Below, one piece after another: positions 58,204-64,000 of a stretch of DNA of 64,000 nt; positions within the stretch are counted from its first letter, which is position 1; every line of letters begins with the position of its first letter. This DNA is from Branchiostoma floridae (Eukaryota; Chordata; Leptocardii; Amphioxiformes; Branchiostomatidae). The notes under the pieces were generated by a model that did not search any database, was not told the origin of the DNA, and saw only the letters and a list, made by a program, of their open reading frames with translations. The DNA is taken from contig NC_049992.1 of the NCBI RefSeq assembly GCF_000003815.2, forward strand, positions 8,430,920 to 8,494,919. The letters run 5' to 3'. Both the position numbers and the translations under genes were made by a program.

Positions 58204-58793
58204 TAATTCCTGTTGGAGAGGGTAAAGAAAACAACTTAGCGGAGAACTTGGCCCAACGAGCCATTTCCGCGTAATTAGTTTTATAGTAGTATCCTGGCAA
58301 TATTAGCCATTTACGAGACGGCGAGGTACAGGCGCATTTCTTGTCAGACAACTTTTGTCCAAAGTATCGCCAGCAACTGAGGACACTTTATGAGTTATGT
58401 TTTGGTTTACGGAAAAAATATTTAGGAGGCTATTTACGCTGCATTGCCATTAATTGGCGCAAGGTCAAGGACGTATATAACGTCCTTGATTGACCGATGT
58501 CTGCTTTCACTTTGTGTTCTCGGTACGAAACTTTCACGGTCTGAGAAAATTTAAGTTGATCTCGAAACTAGATGTTCACGGTGCCGGTGGTGGCAGGTGC
58601 ACGTAAAAAAGTCGGCGACTTTTTTGTCTGTACTGATAAGTTCACATTACAGTCGTCACCGTGAAAACTGTGAACATAAAAGTACACTGAAAATATCACA
58701 GTATCTATGACATTGAATGAATGGTGCCAGATCGTCTCATGTTGCAGACATTTAGAGAATGGTATACACATGTCACTGTTTGGTGTTATGTGA
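58204..58793. other. Intergenic, nothing recognised
   Basis: No coding exon or bounded repeat was recognised. A short imperfect palindrome GTCAAGGACG...CGTCCTTGATTGAC lies at about 58462-58496. Confidence 0.4.
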
Positions 58794-58866
58794 GCCCCAG
58801 TGGCCTAATGGATAAGGCGTCAACCTCCTAAGTTGAAGATTGCGGGTTCGAGTCCCGTCTGGGGTA
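58794..58866 (+). tRNA. tRNA-Arg (CCT anticodon)
   Basis: The 73-base gene folds as a standard cloverleaf: acceptor GCCCCAG with CTGGGGT, D arm GCCT...AGGC, anticodon stem TCAAC/GTTGA with loop CTCCTAA (anticodon CCT, reads AGG), and T arm GCGGG-TTCGAGT-CCCGT. It has no intron. Internal A box TGGCCTAATGG and B box GGTTCGAGTCC are intact. It closely resembles the vertebrate tRNA-Arg-CCT. The first pair is G-T. Confidence 0.96.
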
Positions 58867-60102
58867 CATGTATTTTGATAGCATTTTGTGTCTCAAGGAC
58901 GAGGGTCCAATACTTGACTTAAGCAGATATCTCCGTGCACTGCGCTGGGCCTGTTTGCACCAAAGTTTGCCATCCATTCGGAGACACGTTCCATCTCGCA
59001 AAAGGTCGTCGGCTTTCCGAAAGCTAAAGGTTGTCGCCATGTCAATGACGGGTCGCTACAACACTCAACAGGCGTCAGTTTGTCACTCGAAAAGGCAACA
59101 ATTCAGAAAATTAATAGGCGCAATTTATTTACATCGTATTTTATGATATCTTACCTATCTATATTTGTCACATCATTTATAGATTGACATGGCTACACTC
59201 AATAACGTAGCTAAGCAGATACATGCTCACAGGCACGTTGTATTCAGGAAGACATCATTATCGAAGGGGCAAAGATTAAAGTACATGTGACATTATGCGT
59301 ATACATGGCATGCAAATACTAAAGACAAGAGGCACTTAATGAGACTAGTTGTCAGACAATATAATGCAGTTAACTTTAATAAGTCGCTGAAGGAAAAAGC
59401 TGAATGTGTTGCAAAGCTGATAGTAAGGCGCCGAAACGCCCCCCAAAAACTTTGAGCTTGTCGCTTAGGTTTACAAAGAAAACAGCACAGTTTAAACCAG
59501 ATAATTCTATTCTAAATGCCACTTGTACATCTACTTTGTGAAACAACTTGGTCCTGTGCAAACGATCGGTATATTAATTTTCTATGCTCGGGGTTTCCTC
59601 CGATGTTCAAAACCAAATACTGGACATTACTGCTCATACACCTGTGCCACTGGCCTCAGCCCTTGGTAGACATGTTCACTTTCTTCCTGCGGGCGTACGT
59701 CCATCGCGTATATCGGCATGTCGTACCCTGACGCCTGACGATGAGTGGCCGCATTCATGTCTACCACATCTTCCCGTTCCTCCGACCCTTCTGCTGAAAT
59801 ATGAATTATACTTCGTAAGAACAAACGATATTTTTCATCCGCCCAAAATCATTGTAATCCGCGTAACTGGTCAATGCTGTACATGTGTATCAGCTTTAAA
59901 ATCTATCAACTATCCCGTCATTTCAAATACGAAATACATGTAATGTGATGTAGTAAATTAATGTAGAAGTAATCTAATAGTTGCCTGTGCCCATATTGAT
60001 CAACCAACCGACCCCTGTTTTATCCAATAAACAACCATATCTCCTTGGTCCCTTGAGTGGCTGTTAAATACAATTTTGGTTGTATATCCAATCAAAATAC
60101 AA
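58867..60102. other. Intergenic, 3' side of the receptor gene
   Basis: No exon recognised. The part next to 60103 is presumably 3'UTR of the - strand membrane-protein gene. Short open frames at 59516-59943 overlap on both strands and look random. Confidence 0.4.
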
Positions 60103-63100
60103 TTATTTCATTTGTGAATATATCAAGTCCCAACGGATATACGAATTGAAAAACGAAGACTGCCTTGACTCGCCTCTTTCCCTCCGCCTGCGCAGTAGGA
60201 AGACAGTTACCAGAACCCCCAACACAATCACTCCGACAGCACCGGCTGCAATCCCCGCATAGATTCCGACGCCGTGGCCCTCGTTGGATGAAGTAAGCTT
60301 CGCGGCCGACGCGTTGATAAGTGCGGTAGACCAAGTAAGAGTTGTGGCAGGTGAAGTAGGATGAACGGTAGTTTTTCCATCGGAAGAACTAGTTGTTGCA
60401 TCTGACTGAGATGGAGGCTGGAAGTCGAACGTGAAGTGCGCGGTATGAGCGAGCTCCTGACCCGAAAAGTAGACCGGCGGGTTCACGGTGTACCCGGACG
60501 TGCGGTCGTAGTTCCGGACTTTGACGTATCCACCGTTCCTCGACTTCGCAGTAAAGAAAAGGCTGTAAATGTATTCAAAGTAAAACATCACATCATCATC
60601 ACTTAGTCCTGGCAGCGACCACTTCAAATAGTAGGGTTCCCTTGGAAATCAGTCTGCTAGACTTAAGGGACCACCCTATAAGATCAATAAATAAAATAAA
60701 TGAATAAGTTAGCTAAAACATATTTTCAGTTACAAGGAGTTGATAAACAATAAACATGTATATTGTTTGAATCAGGTAGTAAGATACTGTAAATGTATTT
60801 AAGTTCGCGGGGATTTAATTTAGCGGTAGCGGGAAAAACGACTTTTCGTGGTGGTTTTAAGTTCACGGTTACCGTAGCACCATGCACTGTAGTCTCTTAC
60901 TGCCATTGAAAAATGTTCGCGGTGGTTTTAAGTTCTGCGAACTTCTGAAAACTGCGAACATTAAACCACCGTGAAAGTGTCTGCATTTACAGTATATTTC
61001 CATTTGATAATGCTTAGAAATCAATTATTCAGCCACAGAACATGCAATCACCTACCTGTCGCCTTGCTGCGGTGGGACTCTCATGGTGACAGTTGCGGTG
61101 CAGTGTGGGGATGCTTTGGGGTTGTCTCTGCTGATATCACCGCCCACACAGGGAAATGTTCCGCTGCTAATCCTGGTACCACCTAATCAAACCCGAACTT
61201 ACGTCAGATGCAAGCATAGAGTGCGCCGAATCTTCGCAAATAGATTGATGCAGTCATCTCGAATAAAACAGCAGCATCATTGCAGTGAAATTAGGCTCAC
61301 TTGAAGAAATAAATGTTACATATAATCCATCTGGATTTAGATCACGTTTTTTATTGGCGGTTACATATGATAGCCGAATGTCTGAAGTTACCTCTCTCCA
61401 GCCACCAGTCCACCGAGGCAGAGATCACACCTATACCGTGGTCGTGTATGTAGTAATGCTGGGGCCAGTCTGTCACACTGGGGCCTGGGAAACTGGTGTC
61501 CCAAGTAACCTAGACCGAAGTAAATAAAAAAAGTCAAAGTCCTTCCCGCGTCTGATGGCGCATAGGGCGGTGCCTATCTAGTAGCCCTGGGCCACACAAC
61601 TTTGTGCAATGATCACTACAGCAAGGGGCAAGTCTGCTGGTAGTGGTGTGTGTTCAGCTTCCATACAGTTACTCTTTCCCGAATGCTTAATGCTAAGCTT
61701 AAGCAAAGAAAGCAGCATGTACCATTTTTTAAAATGTCTTTGGTATAAATAGGAAGGGGATCGAACTCACGATCTACCTAGCGCAAGGCAAAGACTTGGC
61801 CATTGCACCGGTACTCACAACTTTATTTAATGTGTGCAATAAAAGGTTAATAAAAAAAAACGGTAACGTTAGTGAAGATATACAATGAAATGAACGTACT
61901 ATTTACCACTGCGTATGCAAGGTCAGTCGTCAAACGTCTTACCTCGAGCTGCATCTGCTCCGTATGGTCTGTCCTGTTGTTCAGGCTGGTCCAGACAGTC
62001 GCGGGAGATGACGTGCTCATGCATGATGCTTCAGAAGAGTCCCGTTCCGTCCCATTTACCATCCTTCTCAGCTTACCCAAACAACTACTCATCACAGGAG
62101 CGGAGTTGACTGTGGCAAGATGGAACAAGAGTTCGGAGACCTCATACCTCTATGGAATATTTTAAGTCTTTGTAGATTTATTGTTTCATATTGTCTCCTC
62201 TACTATGCAAGTGTTCTTCATCAGTAATTATGCAAATTAAGTCCTAACTTGAATAATTTGCTTGACATTGCGTACATCTCCGTTTAAACTACCTGCATAC
62301 AGAATATCATGAAAATTCCTTTGTTTAGTTGTCCTTGTAATATTCTTTTTACAAAAAACCCTGCAGTTCCAGAGCAAATTGCTAGAGGTGACTATACCTT
62401 CATATTTCATCAACATCAAAGCTTTATTTGAAACTATATCTTAGGAATGCGTGATTTTGTAAACGTACTGCAACTTTTAAAAGTAAAGCTTGTGAAAAAG
62501 GTGTTACAGTAGTGTTTTATCATCATACGATACCCACTTGCCAGACAGTTGGAGCCACCAAAGCCCGGTGCGCATGTGCAGGACGCCGGTGTATTGTGGG
62601 TACATCTACCCGGGTAGCAGAAGATACTGTCAGGTCGCCATGAGCACAGCTCTGGTAGGGTGGGAAATCCAAATGTTTTCCTTTACTACAAATGGAGCTT
62701 AGCTGTGGCTATCTAATTATCAAAAGATAGCATCAACATAACCCACTTTATTGACATTCTGTGCCAACACCTATAACGAGCCCCGTTATAAACTGTATAA
62801 CTCGCCTTTGGCGTAACACAGCACCTACATTATCCGAAGAGATTGTAAAAGCAATAAGACAACGACATACTAACGTTATGTGGTGTTTCCTACGCATTTA
62901 CAATTAACTTATATTTCATGACATATTATATTTGAAAAAAAAAATTAATTTTGTACTTGTACACAACGTTCCATCACTGGAGAGCTGGTACGCCTTTTGG
63001 ACGGTCCCCCTGTCATACTGACACTTCGTGCACCTCGAGTCACTGGACCCGGTACACTGGTTGTATCTCTCACAGTTGGCGATGCTCTGGCACGCTGCAT

Positions 63101-63860
63101 AAAATAGAGACATGCTGACACGTACAGGGCGTTACCTTATGCCTTTAGGTTTTTAGCTTTGCTTTGCACAATAATCAAATCTCATCGCTTTTATTATCCA
63201 AGCATCTTTGTGATTTGTGTTCATTAGTTTACGCGTGATGCCTTGATGGTTTCTTAGTCTTAATCAACTTTGCACTTAATAAGACGTTATACTCTGGACT
63301 CTGGAAAGGATCCGAATGTCGACAAGTCCACGTGACCACTGACGAGTGAACAGGTTTAGAGTTCAGTTCGTGAAGTATTGAGTTAAGCAAGCAGGCATTT
63401 ACGATTATCTACAAATCAATACCGAGGGCAAATACTGTATGTTTGTCAGCCAACACACATTGTAAACTTTAAATCTATTGTGTAAACATTTGTTGCTTAC
63501 AAATATAAAATTTCCATCATAATGATCATTAAACTTTTCAACAATTAATGTCTATTAGATTAGATGTTTCTTTCTTCTAAATTACATGTTACATGTATGG
63601 AATTCATGTCCTCATAAGCAACAACACATGCGTACATGTTTTTAAACGTTTGTACGTTTGTGAACACTTACCATTGCATGTCACACTTGGATATTTGGGG
63701 TACCGGTAGCCTGCATAGCAAAGATAGCGACTGTCAGATGACGAAGTCAGGTAGTAGCCTGGGTTACCGCTGTTGCATCTTGCGTACCCGTAAGTGTTGT
63801 GATTCGTGCCGCCGCTGAAGTATCCATTGCTCGGGGCTGCTGGTTGGTTACACGATGTGG
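60103..63860 (-). CDS. Sushi/EGF type I membrane protein, 5' partial
   Basis: I do not recognise a named family. Exons, 5' to 3': 63860-63672, 63094-62957, 62651-62538, 62109-61943, 61509-61392, 61182-61056 and 60562-60103 (TAA), with matching phases, about 437 residues. In order they encode a four-cysteine sushi/CCP-like module (CNQPAAPSNGYF ... VTCNA), a Cys-rich module (CQSIANCERYNQC...C..C), an EGF-like module (FCYPGRCTHNTPASCTCAPG, six Cys), and about 190 residues of unknown extracellular sequence (WDTSFPGPSVTDW). A Ser/Thr-rich stalk follows, then a TM helix GIAAGAVGVIVLGVLVTVFL and an RRRRERGE cytoplasmic tail. N-glycosylation sequons NGT, NRT and NAS are present. The first exon enters in phase 1, so the signal peptide and upstream modules lie right of the window. 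Confidence 0.85.
60784..60996 (-). mobile_element. MITE, 'TTTCGCGGTGG' family, copy 3
   Basis: The ends TACTGTAAATGTATTTAAGT and GTGTCTGCATTTACAGTA bound the inverted family core GCACTGTAGTCTCTTACTG. It lies in the intron before the terminal exon of the membrane-protein gene. Confidence 0.85.
61556..61815 (-). mobile_element. SINE with tRNA-like head and shared body
   Basis: Reading on the - strand, GTGCAATGGCCAAGTCTTTG (A-box region) and ATCGTGAGTTCGATCCCC (good B box) form a tRNA-like head at 61815-61755. The body follows: ATACCAAAGACATTTTAAAA, GGTACATGCTGC, GAAAGAGTAACTGTATGGAA, CACCACTACCAGCAGACTTG and TGTGTGGCCCAGGGCTAC. The body is the one carried behind a 5S-like head at 13325-13680. 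Confidence 0.85.
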
Positions 63861-64000
63861 CTGCCGTATGAAACAAATTCGGCAAATACTTCATGACACA
63901 TGAAAAAAAAATAACCTCAAAGAAAACAAAAGTGGAGATGTTTTGTGGAAATAAAGGATGTAATTTACTGTTTTCTACGATGACCTACGTCGTACATTAC

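Noticed and set aside
58462-58496. Palindrome GTCAAGGACG...CGTCCTTGATTGAC as a regulatory site or terminator
   Set aside because: It is a single short palindrome with no neighbouring gene feature, and such pairs arise easily by chance or from MITE remnants.
1-64000. CRISPR arrays, operons, or bacterial-type genes
   Set aside because: All protein genes have spliceosomal introns and animal families. The repeats lack the regular direct-repeat and unique-spacer pattern.

Overview
The window looks like intron-rich invertebrate-chordate DNA, most probably amphioxus (Branchiostoma). Introns are GT-AG, all protein genes are multi-exon, the proteins are closest in character to chordate families, and the introns are full of short non-autonomous transposons, SINEs and partial tandem duplications. 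The organism is inferred from gene content and repeat style; no search was run.

Layout: (1) 1-4116 is non-coding, with a minisatellite and a 466-bp MITE. (2) 4117-10472, + strand, carries the last nine coding exons of an SLC7-family cationic amino acid transporter most like SLC7A4; its 5' exons lie left of the window. (3) 12174-42327, - strand, carries a complete NCAPD2 gene (condensin I subunit D2) in 33 coding exons, about 1486 residues. Its 5'UTR exon probably ends at 43361. (4) 43756-53408, + strand, carries a complete POM121-like nuclear pore membrane protein in 11 exons, about 1354 residues, followed by a 3-4 kb 3'UTR. (5) 58794-58866 is a tRNA-Arg(CCT). (6) 60103-63860, - strand, carries the last seven exons of a sushi/EGF-containing type I membrane protein whose 5' end lies beyond the right edge. 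A 100-N gap sits at 29565-29664.

NCAPD2 and POM121 are head to head, about 0.3 kb apart by the inferred first exon, and share a CCAAT-box-rich promoter region. One acts in mitotic chromosome compaction and the other in rebuilding nuclear pores, so co-regulation is plausible but inferred. The SLC7 and NCAPD2 genes converge tail to tail at about 11.2-12.2 kb.

The most notable structural signals are: repeated partial duplications that copy exon edges with their splice sites (pitch about 100-200 bp); a SINE body carrying a 5S rRNA-like head in one copy and a tRNA-like head in another; a 5-kb element with about 160-bp inverted termini and a DIRS-like coding fragment inside an NCAPD2 intron; and several well-bounded MITEs with visible target-site duplications.
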